Of a stretch of 64,000 nucleotides of DNA, positions 17,973 through 28,890 are shown piece by piece. Source of the DNA: Pseudomonas cremoris (lineage in GTDB: Bacteria; Pseudomonadota; Gammaproteobacteria; Pseudomonadales; Pseudomonadaceae). The notes beneath the pieces are model-generated. The model worked only from the letters and a program-made list of their open reading frames with translations, ran no database searches and had not been told where the DNA came from. The position numbers and the translations under genes are program-made. Location of the stretch: assembly GCF_014230465.1 (NCBI RefSeq), contig NZ_JAAXCY010000005.1, positions 124,001 to 188,000 of the forward strand, read 5' to 3'. How positions within the stretch are numbered: the stretch's first letter is position 1; each line of letters begins with the position of its first letter.

Positions 17973-18338
17973 TTATTGGCCGACCTTGAAGCTGTATTCG
18001 CCGTTGCTTTTGTGGGTATCGACCGACACCGCGTCCCACACCACTTTGTAGGTACCGGCGGCCAGGGGGGCTGCCGGCGTTACCACCAGGGTTTTCTTGT
18101 CGGCATCCGGGGTTTCCAGGCCCTTGATGGCGACTTCGGTGCCATCCTTGCTCAAGGACACCTTGGTAAAGGTGGCTTCGACGCCTTCGCTGAAGGTCAA
18201 GCGCAGGTCGGCGGGGGCTGCGACGGTGCTGTCGGCGGCGGGGACGGCGCTTTTCAGATGGGCATGGGCAAACGCCGCCGAGGCGCCCAGCAGGGACGCC
18301 AGTAGCGCGACGGTCGTCAGTGTCTTCTTGATCAACAT
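17973..18338 (-). CDS. copC: Periplasmic copper-binding protein CopC
   Basis: A 121-residue periplasmic beta-barrel protein. The signal peptide probably ends after ASAAFA, leaving HAHLKS as the mature N-terminus, which supplies the histidine brace expected for Cu(II). The second part of the site is VDTHKSNGEY near the C-terminus. The methionine-rich Cu(I) loop of plasmid CopC is absent, so this is the shorter type binding only Cu(II). It overlaps the upstream acetyltransferase gene by seven bases. Confidence 0.92.
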   Translation of the reverse strand: MLIKKTLTTVALLASLLGASAAFAHAHLKSAVPAADSTVAAPADLRLTFSEGVEATFTKVSLSKDGTEVAIKGLETPDADKKTLVVTPAAPLAAGTYKVVWDAVSVDTHKSNGEYSFKVGQ

Positions 18339-18799
18339 TGTTCAGTACCTTCAGATGAGGGAGTCGGTAAGGCCATGTGCAACAAGGGAAAGGGCTTGCC
18401 CTCGCCATCCAGCGGCGAACGCGCAACCTGAATAAAACCATAGTGCAGGTAGAAACCCACAGCCTGTGGGTTTTGCTCGTTTACGTCGACGGTGAGCGTG
18501 TCGTGACGGGCACGGACGTGGTCCAGCAATTGCCGGCCAATGCCTTGGCCCCGTCGATCGGGGTCGATAAACAACATTTCCACATTGCTCGCACCCGTGG
18601 CGATATACCCGGCGACACCGTTCTGGTCTTCATACACCCATACCTCCAGGGCGGGCATCGGCAGGTAGGTGTCCCGTACCAGAGGCAGCAAACGCTGGAT
18701 ATCATCCTCGGGCAGGAAGGCATGGGTGGCGCGTACCGAGCGCTCCCACAGTGCGCCCAGCACTGGGTCGTCGGTGGCCACGCGAGGTCGAATAGTCAT
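18332..18799 (-). CDS. GNAT-family N-acetyltransferase
   Basis: A 155-residue acetyltransferase resembling the YjaB group. The acetyl-CoA loop is R-R-G-Q-G-I-G in DPDRRGQGIGRQLL (about residues 80-93), followed by NEQNPQAVGFYLHYGF typical of the fourth motif. The substrate is unknown. Its last bases overlap copC, so the genes may be co-transcribed, though a link to copper is not evident. Confidence 0.85.
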   Translation of the reverse strand: MTIRPRVATDDPVLGALWERSVRATHAFLPEDDIQRLLPLVRDTYLPMPALEVWVYEDQNGVAGYIATGASNVEMLFIDPDRRGQGIGRQLLDHVRARHDTLTVDVNEQNPQAVGFYLHYGFIQVARSPLDGEGKPFPLLHMALPTPSSEGTEQC

Positions 18800-18942
18800 T
18801 GCAATGATCCTTCATAGGGACCGCGATCCTAACCAATCCGATTTCCACGGGAAAGGTTCGCGTCAGAAGTTTCATTATGGCCTGTCGCCGCGATCTAGAG
18901 CCGATGGTAGTCTTTAACCCAAGTTGTTGTCAGGGAGCCCTT

Positions 18943-19563
18943 ATGGGCAATCACAAGATCGGAATTCGCCGGGTCAACGTCGAAAAAATCCTGCTGGCGG
19001 CGGAGAAAATTTTCGCCGAAAAAGGCTATGGCAGCACCGCCATGGCTGACATCGCCAAAGAAGTGCAACTGCCGCGCTCCAACTTGCATTACTACTTCAC
19101 CACCAAGAGCGAGCTGTACAGCGCGGTGCTGTTCGGCCTGCTGGAGCTGTGGAAGCAGGATGCCCTGAGCTTCGAGACCTTCGATGACCCGCGTGTGGTA
19201 CTCAGCAGCTACATCCGCGCCAAGATGCAGCGCTCGCGCACGCGGCCGTATGGCTCGAAAGTCTGGGCCAACGAAATCATCCACGGCGCCCCCACCTTGG
19301 GTGAGGCGTTGGATGAAAGCCTGTACGACTGGGCCAAGATGAAGGAAGCGAAAATTCGCCAGTGGGTGGAGGACAAACGCATCTTGCCGGTGGAGCCGTC
19401 GAGCCTGCTGTACATGATCTGGGCGTCGACCCAGCACTATGCCGACTTTGACCATCAAGTGAAGATCTTGAATGATCACCAGCCGTTGTCGGATATGCAG
19501 TTTGAGCGGGCGATCCAGACGGTGACGGGGGTGATTTTGCGGGGGATTGGGTTGGAGCCCTGA
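18943..19563 (+). CDS. TetR-family regulator of pyrimidine degradation
   Basis: A 206-residue repressor. The ATG chosen has a CAGGGAG ribosome site and gives the sequence MGNHKIGIRR; upstream in-frame codons lack one. The helix-turn-helix spans about residues 30-58 (STAMADIAKEVQLPRSNLHYYF). The C-terminal half resembles RutR (KVWANEIIHGAPTLG, ASTQHYADF), whose ligand in E. coli is uracil. It faces the convergent preA-preT-hydantoinase genes, so it probably controls reductive pyrimidine catabolism. Confidence 0.85.
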   Translation: MGNHKIGIRRVNVEKILLAAEKIFAEKGYGSTAMADIAKEVQLPRSNLHYYFTTKSELYSAVLFGLLELWKQDALSFETFDDPRVVLSSYIRAKMQRSRTRPYGSKVWANEIIHGAPTLGEALDESLYDWAKMKEAKIRQWVEDKRILPVEPSSLLYMIWASTQHYADFDHQVKILNDHQPLSDMQFERAIQTVTGVILRGIGLEP

Positions 19564-19589
19564 TTTTTCTGGTGAGGCTGAAGGCCTCT

Positions 19590-19680
19590 TCGCGAGCAAG
19601 CCCGCTCCCATATGGGACCGCATTTCTGTCTGAAGGAATGCAATCGAATGTGGGAGCGGGCTTGCTCGCGAAGGCGGCCT
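19590..19680. repeat. REP doublet between regulator and preA
   Basis: Inverted REP arms CGCGAGCAAGCCCGCTCCCA and GTGGGAGCGGGCTTGCTCGC, separated by about 35 bases, in the space where the TetR gene and preA converge. Confidence 0.85.
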
Positions 19681-19686
19681 GGAGGG

Positions 19687-20961
19687 CTATACAGCTTCCC
19701 GATAAGGATTACGCGGATCCTGCGTCCAATTCAAAAACGGCTTGCCCGTGTCCATCGGCACCATCTCGATACAGTCGGCCACCGGGCAGGTGATCTGGCA
19801 CAGGTTGCAGCCCACACATTCATCGTCAATCACCTCGTATTTGTGCGTGCCATCCGCCAGTTTCACACTCTCAATCGCCTGGTGCGACGTGTCCTCACAG
19901 GCAATATGGCAACGCCCACAACCAATGCACGCCGCCTGGTCAATCTTCGCAATCACCTGATAGTTGATATCCAGGTACTTCCAGTCTGTGGTGTTGCCCA
20001 CCGCGCGCCCGGAAAAATCCTGCAGGCTGGTGTAGCCCTGGCTGTCCATCCATCGCGACAAACCATCTTTCATCTCCTCCACAATCCGAAAGCCGTGCAG
20101 CATCGCCGCTGTGCACACCTGTACGGCGCCGCAGCCCAGTGCGACGAATTCCGCGGCATCACGCCAGTTGCCGATGCCGCCAATGCCGCAGATGGGCAGG
20201 CCTTGGGTCTGTGGGTCACGGGCGATTTCGGCGACCATGTTCAGCGCAATTGGCTTGACCGCCGAACCGCAATAACCGCCGTGGGTGCTTTGGGTGCCCA
20301 CCACGGGGAGCGCGACCATACGTTCCAGGTCGACGCTGGTGATGGAGTTGATGGTGTTGATCAGCGACACCGCATCCGCGCCGCCGCGATAGGCCGCCCG
20401 CGCCGCCACGCGGATGTCGGTGATGTTTGGCGTGAGCTTGACGATCACCGGCAGCGAGCAATAGGTCTTGCACCAGCGTGTCACCTGTTCCACATACTCC
20501 GGCACCTGGCCCACCGCCGCGCCCATGCCGCGCTCAGGCATGCCGTGGGGGCAACCGAAGTTCAGCTCGATGCCATCGCAGCCGGTGGCTTCCACCAGCG
20601 GCAGGATGTTCTTCCACGATTCCTCCACGCACGGCACCATCAGCGACACGATCAGCGCGCGGTCGGGCCAGTCCTTTTTCACCTGGGTGATTTCCCGCAG
20701 GTTGATCTCCAGTGAGCGGTCGGTGATCAGTTCGATATTGTTGATGCCCAGCACTTCACGGTTGGCGCCGTAGTGGGCCGAGTAGCGTGACGACACGTTG
20801 ACCGCCGCCGGGTCTTCGCCCAGGGTTTTCCAGACCACGCCGCCCCAGCCCGCTTCGAAGGCGCGGACCACGTTGTAGGCCTTGTCGGTGGGCGGCGCGG
20901 AGGCCAGCCAGAATGGATTGGGGGCTTTGATACCGGCGAATACAATCGAGAGATCGGCCAT
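19687..20961 (-). CDS. preA: Dihydropyrimidine dehydrogenase catalytic subunit PreA/PydA
   Basis: A 424-residue FMN enzyme that reduces uracil or thymine to the 5,6-dihydro form. The TIM barrel with the pyrimidine site covers about residues 1-310 (motifs IELNFGCPHGMPERGMG and IVKLTPNITDI). A C-terminal ferredoxin domain carries two 4Fe-4S clusters: C-x2-C-x2-C in CIGCGRCHIAC and CVGCNLCQITC (about residues 343-390). It partners PreT, whose stop codon shares its terminal base with this start. From memory, mammalian DPD has its catalytic cysteine in GMGLACGQ; here the matching stretch reads GMGAAVGQ. Confidence 0.93.
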   Translation of the reverse strand: MADLSIVFAGIKAPNPFWLASAPPTDKAYNVVRAFEAGWGGVVWKTLGEDPAAVNVSSRYSAHYGANREVLGINNIELITDRSLEINLREITQVKKDWPDRALIVSLMVPCVEESWKNILPLVEATGCDGIELNFGCPHGMPERGMGAAVGQVPEYVEQVTRWCKTYCSLPVIVKLTPNITDIRVAARAAYRGGADAVSLINTINSITSVDLERMVALPVVGTQSTHGGYCGSAVKPIALNMVAEIARDPQTQGLPICGIGGIGNWRDAAEFVALGCGAVQVCTAAMLHGFRIVEEMKDGLSRWMDSQGYTSLQDFSGRAVGNTTDWKYLDINYQVIAKIDQAACIGCGRCHIACEDTSHQAIESVKLADGTHKYEVIDDECVGCNLCQITCPVADCIEMVPMDTGKPFLNWTQDPRNPYREAV

Positions 20962-22328
20962 TACGCAGCCTCCACATTCAGCATGAGTTGGGCGTGCATG
21001 GCTTCAGCGGCCAGCTTGCCGTGTTGCACCGCCTGCACGGTGAGGTCCTGGCCGAGGCTGACGCAATCGCCACCGGCATACACACCAGGAATGCTGGTGC
21101 GCAGGTGCTCATCGACAAAAATCCGCTCGCCAACGCGGTGCAGTTGCTGGGCCAGCGGGTCGTGCAAGGCCTCGCTGTCAAACCCTTGGCCGATGGCCTT
21201 GAAGATCGCATCGGCAGCCAGTTCGAAGGTTTCGCCGGTAGGGTGCAGGCGGCCGTTCTCCATGCGCGTACGCAAGAAACGCATGCCGCGTACGTGGCCG
21301 TTGTCATCCAGCAGCACGGCTTCCGGTTGCGCCCACGTCAACAGGCGTACCTGGTTCGCCTTGGCGATGTCCTGCTCATGCTGCGTGGCGCCCATGTCTG
21401 CCAGGCCGCGACGGTAGACGAGGTTGACGTCGCGGGCACCGAGGCGGGCCATTTGCACGGCCATGTCGATGGCGGTATTACCGGCGCCGAGCACGATGCA
21501 GCGGTCGGCCAGGGGCAGTTGGGTGAGGTCGTCGGCCTGTCGCAATTCGCGGATGTAGTCGGTGGCGGCGAGCAGGCCGGGGGCGTCTTCGTGGGGCAGG
21601 CCGAGCTGTTTGCTGGCGGCCAGGCCGAGGCCCAGGAACACCGCGTCGAATTGCTGGTGCAGTTCGCTCAAGGTGAGGTTGTCGCCCAGGCGCTGGCCGT
21701 GGCGGATCTCGATGCCGCCGATCTGCAGCAGGAAGTCGAGTTCCTTCTGGGCGAAGTCGTCCACCAGTTTGTACTTGGCGATCCCGTATTCATTCAGGCC
21801 GCCGGCCTTTTCCCGCGCTTCGAAGACCACCACGTCATGGCCGTGCAAGGCACTGCGATGGGCACACGCCAAACCCGCAGGCCCGGCACCGACCACGGCG
21901 ATGCGTTTGCCGGTGGACGCGGCGCGGTGGAAAGGGTGCTCAGTGAAGTGTGCATTGTCCACCGCATAGCGTTGCAACAGACCGATGAGCACCGGGGCAC
22001 ATTCTTCGCTGTTGTTACGCACGCAGGCTTGTTGGCAGAGGATCTCGGTGGGGCAGACCCGGGCGCAACTGCCGCCGAGGATGTTGGCAGAGAGAATTTT
22101 CTGCGCGGCGCCTTGCACGTTTTCTGTGTGGATATTGCGGATGAACGAAGGGATGTCGATTTCGCTGGGGCATGCATTCACGCATGGCGCGTCGTAGCAA
22201 TACAGGCAGCGCGAGGCTTCGAGCTGGGCCTGGCGGGCATTGAGGGGCGGTGCCAGGTCGGTGAAGTGGCTGGCGAGTGTTGGCCCGTCTTCAGTGGGAT
22301 GGGGGAGGTGGGTCAGGGTCTGGATCAC
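20961..22328 (-). CDS. preT: Dihydropyrimidine dehydrogenase NAD(P)-binding subunit PreT/PydX
   Basis: A 455-residue flavoprotein of the glutamate-synthase small-chain type. N-terminal cysteine clusters (CLYCYDAPCVNACP, and GGSCARVCPTEILCQQACV) bind 4Fe-4S centres. The FAD motif is [12 protein letters not shown] (about residue 145) and the NAD(P) motif is VLGAGNTAIDMA (about residue 282). It passes electrons from NAD(P)H to PreA. The next gene upstream is the dihydropyrimidinase, separated by about 150 bases that hold a REP doublet. Confidence 0.93.
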   Translation of the reverse strand: MIQTLTHLPHPTEDGPTLASHFTDLAPPLNARQAQLEASRCLYCYDAPCVNACPSEIDIPSFIRNIHTENVQGAAQKILSANILGGSCARVCPTEILCQQACVRNNSEECAPVLIGLLQRYAVDNAHFTEHPFHRAASTGKRIAVVGAGPAGLACAHRSALHGHDVVVFEAREKAGGLNEYGIAKYKLVDDFAQKELDFLLQIGGIEIRHGQRLGDNLTLSELHQQFDAVFLGLGLAASKQLGLPHEDAPGLLAATDYIRELRQADDLTQLPLADRCIVLGAGNTAIDMAVQMARLGARDVNLVYRRGLADMGATQHEQDIAKANQVRLLTWAQPEAVLLDDNGHVRGMRFLRTRMENGRLHPTGETFELAADAIFKAIGQGFDSEALHDPLAQQLHRVGERIFVDEHLRTSIPGVYAGGDCVSLGQDLTVQAVQHGKLAAEAMHAQLMLNVEAA

Positions 22329-22401
22329 GGTATTGGCCTCACGGTTATTGAGGTGCTGCCTCTGATGGGCATTGGTTTTTGTGTTGCCTGTGCCGGCCTC
22401 T

Positions 22402-22480
22402 TCGCGAGCAAGCCCGCTCCCACATTTTGAATGTGTTCACAAAACGAAATGTGGGAGCGGGCTTGCTCCCGAAGGCGGTA
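22402..22480. repeat. REP doublet inside the pyrimidine operon
   Basis: Inverted arms CGCGAGCAAGCCCGCTCCCA and GTGGGAGCGGGCTTGCTCCC. The element ends immediately before the stop codon of the dihydropyrimidinase gene and separates it from preT. In this position it could affect mRNA stability between the two genes. Confidence 0.88.
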
Positions 22481-24511
<2,031 letters not shown>

Positions 24512-25999
24512 ATGCAACAGAACAGATCGCAAGTCATTGAACGCAACGGCCTGTACGAACTCGACGCCGGCCCCGACGTCCTCGACAGCCCGCGCTACAA
24601 CCACGACATGGCACCGACCAAGGTGCACGAACGAACCTGGAACAAATGGCACATCACCGCGCTGTGGGTCGGCATGTCGATCTGCGTGCCCACCTATACG
24701 TTGGGCGGGGTGCTGACCGCGTACTTCGGGTTGTCAGTGGGGGAGGCGCTGATGGCGATCCTGCTGGCCAACATCGTGGTGCTGATCCCGCTGACCCTTA
24801 ACGCGTTTCCCGGTACCAAGTACGGCATCCCGTTTCCCGTACTGTTGCGCTCATCGTTTGGCATTCTCGGTTCCAACGTGCCGTGTTTGATTCGAGCGCT
24901 GGTGGCGTGTGGCTGGTTTGGTATCCAGACGATGTTTGGCGGGCTGGCGATTCACCTGTTCCTGGGCTCGATTTTCGAGGGTTGGAAGTCCCTTGGTGGC
25001 ACCGGAGAGGTGATCGGTTTCATGATTTTCTGGTGCCTGAATTTGTGGGTGGTGCTGCGTGGCGCCGAGTCGATCAAGCGCCTGGAAACGTTGTCGGCAC
25101 CGCTGCTGGTGGCCGTGGGTATCGGCCTGTTGGTGTGGGCGATGCCCAATGTTTCTCTCAGCGAGTTGATGGCGATTCCGCCCAAACGTCCTGAAGGCGC
25201 GAGCCTTACCGGTTATTTCATGGCCGGCCTGACGGCGATGGTGGGGTTCTGGGCCACCTTGTCCCTGAACATTCCCGACTTCAGCCGCTACGCCAAAAGC
25301 CAGAAAGACCAGATTCTGGGGCAGATCTTCGGCCTGCCGCTGACCATGTTCCTGTTCGCCGCCCTGGGCGTGATCATGACCGCCGCATCGGTAAAACTGG
25401 TGGGTGTGAGCGTGTCCGACCCGGTGACCTTGATCGGGCATATCCAAAGCCCGGTGTGGGTGGCTATCGCCATGGCGTTGATCATCATCGCCACCTTGTC
25501 CACCAACACGGCGGCCAACATTGTCTCGCCCACCAATGACTTCCAGAACATCGCGCCGAAGTTGATCAACCGCACCACGGCGGTGATCCTCACCGGGCTG
25601 GTGGGGTTGGCGCTGATGGCGCATGAGCTGCTGAAAAAGCTGGGGTTGATCGTTTCCGATGTGAGCCTGGAAACCGTCTATTCCAATTGGTTGCTCGGTT
25701 ACTCAAGCCTGCTTGGGCCGATCGCCGGGATCATGGTGGTGGACTATTTCATCACCCGCAAACAGCAACTCGACCTGGCCGGTTTGTACCGCGATGACGT
25801 GTACCCGGCGTGGAACTGGAGCGGGTTTATCGCGTTTGGCGTGCCGGTGGTGTTGACGTTGCTGTCGTTGGGCAGCGATGCATTCAGCTGGTTCTACAGC
25901 TACGGCTGGTTTACCGGTTCGGCGTTGGGTGGGCTGTTGTATTACGGCCTGAATGCCAAGCGGGGCATCAGCCAGGTGCCTGCCAAATCCCACAGTTGA
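24512..25999 (+). CDS. NCS1-family nucleobase:cation symporter
   Basis: A 495-residue inner-membrane carrier with 12 hydrophobic segments. The N-terminal stretch preceding the first helix (HERTWNKWHITALWVGMSICVPTY) is typical of NCS1 carriers for uracil, allantoin or hydantoins. The motif NIPDFSRYAKSQKDQ lies in the middle loop (about residues 255-270). Genetic context between dihydropyrimidinase and the ureidopropionase-type gene makes uracil, thymine or their dihydro forms the likely cargo. The downstream hydrolase gene starts about 40 bases after it. Confidence 0.9.
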   Translation: MQQNRSQVIERNGLYELDAGPDVLDSPRYNHDMAPTKVHERTWNKWHITALWVGMSICVPTYTLGGVLTAYFGLSVGEALMAILLANIVVLIPLTLNAFPGTKYGIPFPVLLRSSFGILGSNVPCLIRALVACGWFGIQTMFGGLAIHLFLGSIFEGWKSLGGTGEVIGFMIFWCLNLWVVLRGAESIKRLETLSAPLLVAVGIGLLVWAMPNVSLSELMAIPPKRPEGASLTGYFMAGLTAMVGFWATLSLNIPDFSRYAKSQKDQILGQIFGLPLTMFLFAALGVIMTAASVKLVGVSVSDPVTLIGHIQSPVWVAIAMALIIIATLSTNTAANIVSPTNDFQNIAPKLINRTTAVILTGLVGLALMAHELLKKLGLIVSDVSLETVYSNWLLGYSSLLGPIAGIMVVDYFITRKQQLDLAGLYRDDVYPAWNWSGFIAFGVPVVLTLLSLGSDAFSWFYSYGWFTGSALGGLLYYGLNAKRGISQVPAKSHS

Positions 26000-26040
26000 C
26001 CGCGTCAACTCATAAGAAAATATCGCCTGAGGAGATCCCC

Positions 26041-27324
26041 ATGAACGCTGCGCTCGACGTTCTGCAGTCCACCCATCAGCACATCAACCGCGACCGCTTG
26101 TGGCAGTCCCTGATGGACTTGGCCAAGCTCGGTGCTACGCCCAAGGGCGGTGTGTGCCGCCTGGCCCTCACCGACCTGGATCGCAAAGCCCGCGACCTGT
26201 TCGTGCAGTGGTGCGAGGACGCTGGCTGCACCGTGACCGTTGACGGTATCGGCAACATCTTCGCCCGCCGCCCCGGTCGCAATCCCAACCTGCCGCCGGT
26301 GATGACCGGCAGCCATATCGACACCCAGCCCACCGGCGGCAAGTTTGATGGCTGCTTTGGTGTGCTGGCCGGGGTGGAAGTGCTGCGCACTCTCAACGAC
26401 CTGAACGTGGAAACTGAAGCACCACTGGAAGTCGTGGTGTGGACCAATGAAGAAGGCTCGCGTTTTCCGCCGTGCATGATGGGCTCAGGGGTGTTTGCCA
26501 AGAAATTCAGCTTGGCGGATACCTTGGCCAAGGTCGACGCGGACGGAATCTCCGTTGGGGATGCCTTGAATGCTATCGGCTATGCGGGTACTCGCCCGGA
26601 AAGCGGCCACAAAGTCGGCGCGTATTTTGAAGCGCATATCGAACAAGGGCCGATCCTTGAGGACGAGAAAAAAACCATCGGCGTGGTGTTGGGCGCGCTC
26701 GGGCAGAAGTGGTTTGACCTGAAATTGCGCGGCGTTGAAGCCCATGCGGGGCCGACACCGATGCACTTGCGCAAGGACGCCCTGGTAGGCGCGGCGGCGG
26801 TGGTGGCGGCGGTGAATGCGGCGGCACTGGGGCATCAGCCGCATGCGTGTGGCACGGTGGGGTGCCTGCAAGCATATCCCGGCTCACGCAACGTGATTCC
26901 AGGCGAAGTGCGCATGACCCTCGATTTCCGCCACCTGGAACCGGCGCGGTTGGATTCGATGATTGCCGAGGTGCGCAAGGTGATCGATGACACCTGTGCC
27001 AAGCACGGTCTGAGTTTTGAAATGGAGCCCACGGCCGACTTCCCACCGCTGTACTTCGATAAAGGCTGCGTGGACGCCGTGCGCGATGCCGCGAATGGGT
27101 TGGGCCTCTCCAACATGGACATCGTCAGCGGGGCAGGGCATGACGCGATCTTCGTCGCCGAGCTCGGCCCGGCGGGAATGATCTTTGTGCCGTGTGAGGG
27201 TGGCATCAGCCATAACGAAATCGAGAATGCCGCGCCGGATGATCTGGCGGCGGGATGTGCGGTGTTGCTCAGGGCAATGGTGGCTGCGTCAGCCGCTATC
27301 GCCAGCGGTAAACTCGCTGCCTGA
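26041..27324 (+). CDS. Zn-dependent hydrolase, beta-ureidopropionase type
   Basis: A 427-residue M20-family amidase that would cleave N-carbamoyl-beta-alanine to beta-alanine, CO2 and ammonia, finishing the pathway. Metal ligands are visible in GSHIDTQPTGGKFDG (about residues 91-105), the double glutamate of WTNEEGSRF (about residue 138), HIEQGP (about residue 200) and the late histidine in GGISHNE. The ATG has a GAGGAG ribosome site. The related hydantoin utilisation amidases (HyuC) share this fold, so L-carbamoylases are an alternative, but the operon favours pyrimidine use. Confidence 0.9.
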   Translation: MNAALDVLQSTHQHINRDRLWQSLMDLAKLGATPKGGVCRLALTDLDRKARDLFVQWCEDAGCTVTVDGIGNIFARRPGRNPNLPPVMTGSHIDTQPTGGKFDGCFGVLAGVEVLRTLNDLNVETEAPLEVVVWTNEEGSRFPPCMMGSGVFAKKFSLADTLAKVDADGISVGDALNAIGYAGTRPESGHKVGAYFEAHIEQGPILEDEKKTIGVVLGALGQKWFDLKLRGVEAHAGPTPMHLRKDALVGAAAVVAAVNAAALGHQPHACGTVGCLQAYPGSRNVIPGEVRMTLDFRHLEPARLDSMIAEVRKVIDDTCAKHGLSFEMEPTADFPPLYFDKGCVDAVRDAANGLGLSNMDIVSGAGHDAIFVAELGPAGMIFVPCEGGISHNEIENAAPDDLAAGCAVLLRAMVAASAAIASGKLAA

Positions 27325-27329
27325 AATAC

Positions 27330-27466
27330 TTGTAGTGAGCGGGCTTGTCCCGCGCTGGGTGGCGAAGCCGCCCCAATAAGGACGCCGCAGTGTCTCAGAA
27401 AGACCGAGGTGCCCGGGTTTAGGGCGGCTTCGCCACCCAGCGCGGAACAAGCCCGCTCACTACAAG
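27330..27466. repeat. Second-family palindromic repeat pair
   Basis: Inverted arms of about 45 bases begin TGTAGTGAGCGGGCTTGTCC and carry the stem CGCGCTGGGTGGCGAAGCCG. The sequence is unlike the main REP family (GTGGGAGCGGGC). It lies between convergent hydrolase and efflux genes, and could also serve as a bidirectional terminator. Confidence 0.85.
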
Positions 27467-27471
27467 GTCGT

Positions 27472-28890
27472 TTAGGCTGGGGGTTGCCAGCCTCCTCCGA
27501 GGGCTGTGATCAGGCCGACACTCGCCTGCAACTGCCGCGTCTGCACCGCCTGCAACGTCCTTTGCGCCTGCAACGCGGCCGTCTGTGCGGTCACCACGTC
27601 CAAATAGCTCACCGCGCCCGCCTGGTAGCTGTTCATTGCCAGCGCTTGTGTGTGCTGCGCCGCATCCGCTGCCGCTTGTTCATCCTGGGCTTCCTGCTGC
27701 AAATCCCGCAGTTGCCCCAGGTTGTCCTCCACTTCGCGGATGGCTTTCAGCACATGGCTGCGGTACTGCGCCGAGGCTTCTTCGAACTCGGCCTTGGCCT
27801 GGCGCTCATTGGCGCTCAAGCGCCCGCCGTCAAAGATCGGCAGGTTGACCAACGGCCCCAGCGCCCAATAACGATTGCCCGCCGAAAATAAGTTGCCGAC
27901 GCCCTGGGTCTGCCCGCCAATCAGTCCGGTCAAGCTGAAATCCGGGTACCACGCTGCCTTGGCCACGCCAATATTGGCGTTGGCGGCAAACACCCGGCGT
28001 TCTGCCGCCGCGATATCCGGGCGGCGTTGCAGCAGGTGGCTGGGCAATTGTGAAGGGATACCCGGCAGCGCGATCAGCTGCGGGCTCGGGGGCAGCGTAA
28101 AGTTGCTGGCCGCCACGCCCACCAGTTCACCCATCGCGTGTTCGGTGAGGTTGCGTTGGCCTTGCACTTCGTCCAATTGCGCCTTGGCTTCGGCCAGTTG
28201 GTTTTGCGCACGGGTCAGGTCCAGCTCCGAAGCGATCTGGCCTTCATAGCGGCTACGCGTCAGTTGCAGCGCCTGGCTGAAATCCCCCAGCGAGCTGTTC
28301 AGGATCCGCGCCTGCGCGTCCAGCCCATTGAGTTGCACATACAAGGTTGCCAACTGATGCTGCAAGCTCAGGCGCGCCACCGCCAAGTCATCGCCGGACG
28401 CTTGCGCCTGGGCATCGCCGGCTGCAACTTGGTTACGAATCTTGCCCCACAGGTCCAAGTCGTAGCTCAACGAAAACCCTGCGGTGTTGCTGTTGTACAC
28501 CGAGGGTTGCGTGCTGCCGCGCAATGGCCGCGTATCCGATTGCCGCTGGCGCAGCGGTTGCGCACTGGCGGTGATTTGCGGGAACAGCCCGGCGTGCAAT
28601 TGGCTGGCGTACGCCTGGGACGCATCGAAGTGCGCCAGTGCCGCCGCCAAGTCCGGGTTGGCCTTGAGCAGTTGCTGTTGCAGGTCATCCAGCCGCGAGT
28701 CGTTGTAGAGCTTCCACCATTCAGGCGCGAGTTGGTCGGACGGTTGCGCACTGTGCCACGGGCCGTCGCTGGTTTGTTCGCGGTAGCCGGCGGGCAGGTC
28801 AACCGTGGGCACCTTGTAGGTCGGCGCCATCGAACAACCCTGCAATGCCAGCAGCATCAATGCCGCGAGGGGTTTAAGCCTTGGGCGCAT
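27472..28890 (-). CDS. Outer-membrane efflux lipoprotein (OprM/NodT family)
   Basis: A 472-residue TolC-type channel subunit. The start is the ATG with a GGAGGT ribosome site four bases away. The N-terminal signal carries a lipobox (LLALQGCS), so the protein is lipid-anchored. Two repeated coiled-coil halves are seen (alanine- and glutamine-rich regions at about residues 175-230 and 380-450), with the typical RPDIAAAERRVFAANANIG motif. It is the last gene of an RND-adaptor-channel operon and overlaps the adaptor gene by 17 bases. Confidence 0.92.
   Translation of the reverse strand: MRPRLKPLAALMLLALQGCSMAPTYKVPTVDLPAGYREQTSDGPWHSAQPSDQLAPEWWKLYNDSRLDDLQQQLLKANPDLAAALAHFDASQAYASQLHAGLFPQITASAQPLRQRQSDTRPLRGSTQPSVYNSNTAGFSLSYDLDLWGKIRNQVAAGDAQAQASGDDLAVARLSLQHQLATLYVQLNGLDAQARILNSSLGDFSQALQLTRSRYEGQIASELDLTRAQNQLAEAKAQLDEVQGQRNLTEHAMGELVGVAASNFTLPPSPQLIALPGIPSQLPSHLLQRRPDIAAAERRVFAANANIGVAKAAWYPDFSLTGLIGGQTQGVGNLFSAGNRYWALGPLVNLPIFDGGRLSANERQAKAEFEEASAQYRSHVLKAIREVEDNLGQLRDLQQEAQDEQAAADAAQHTQALAMNSYQAGAVSYLDVVTAQTAALQAQRTLQAVQTRQLQASVGLITALGGGWQPPA

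Noticed and set aside
20988..22430. A 480-codon plus-strand open frame
   Set aside because: Antisense to preT, which has clear cofactor motifs.
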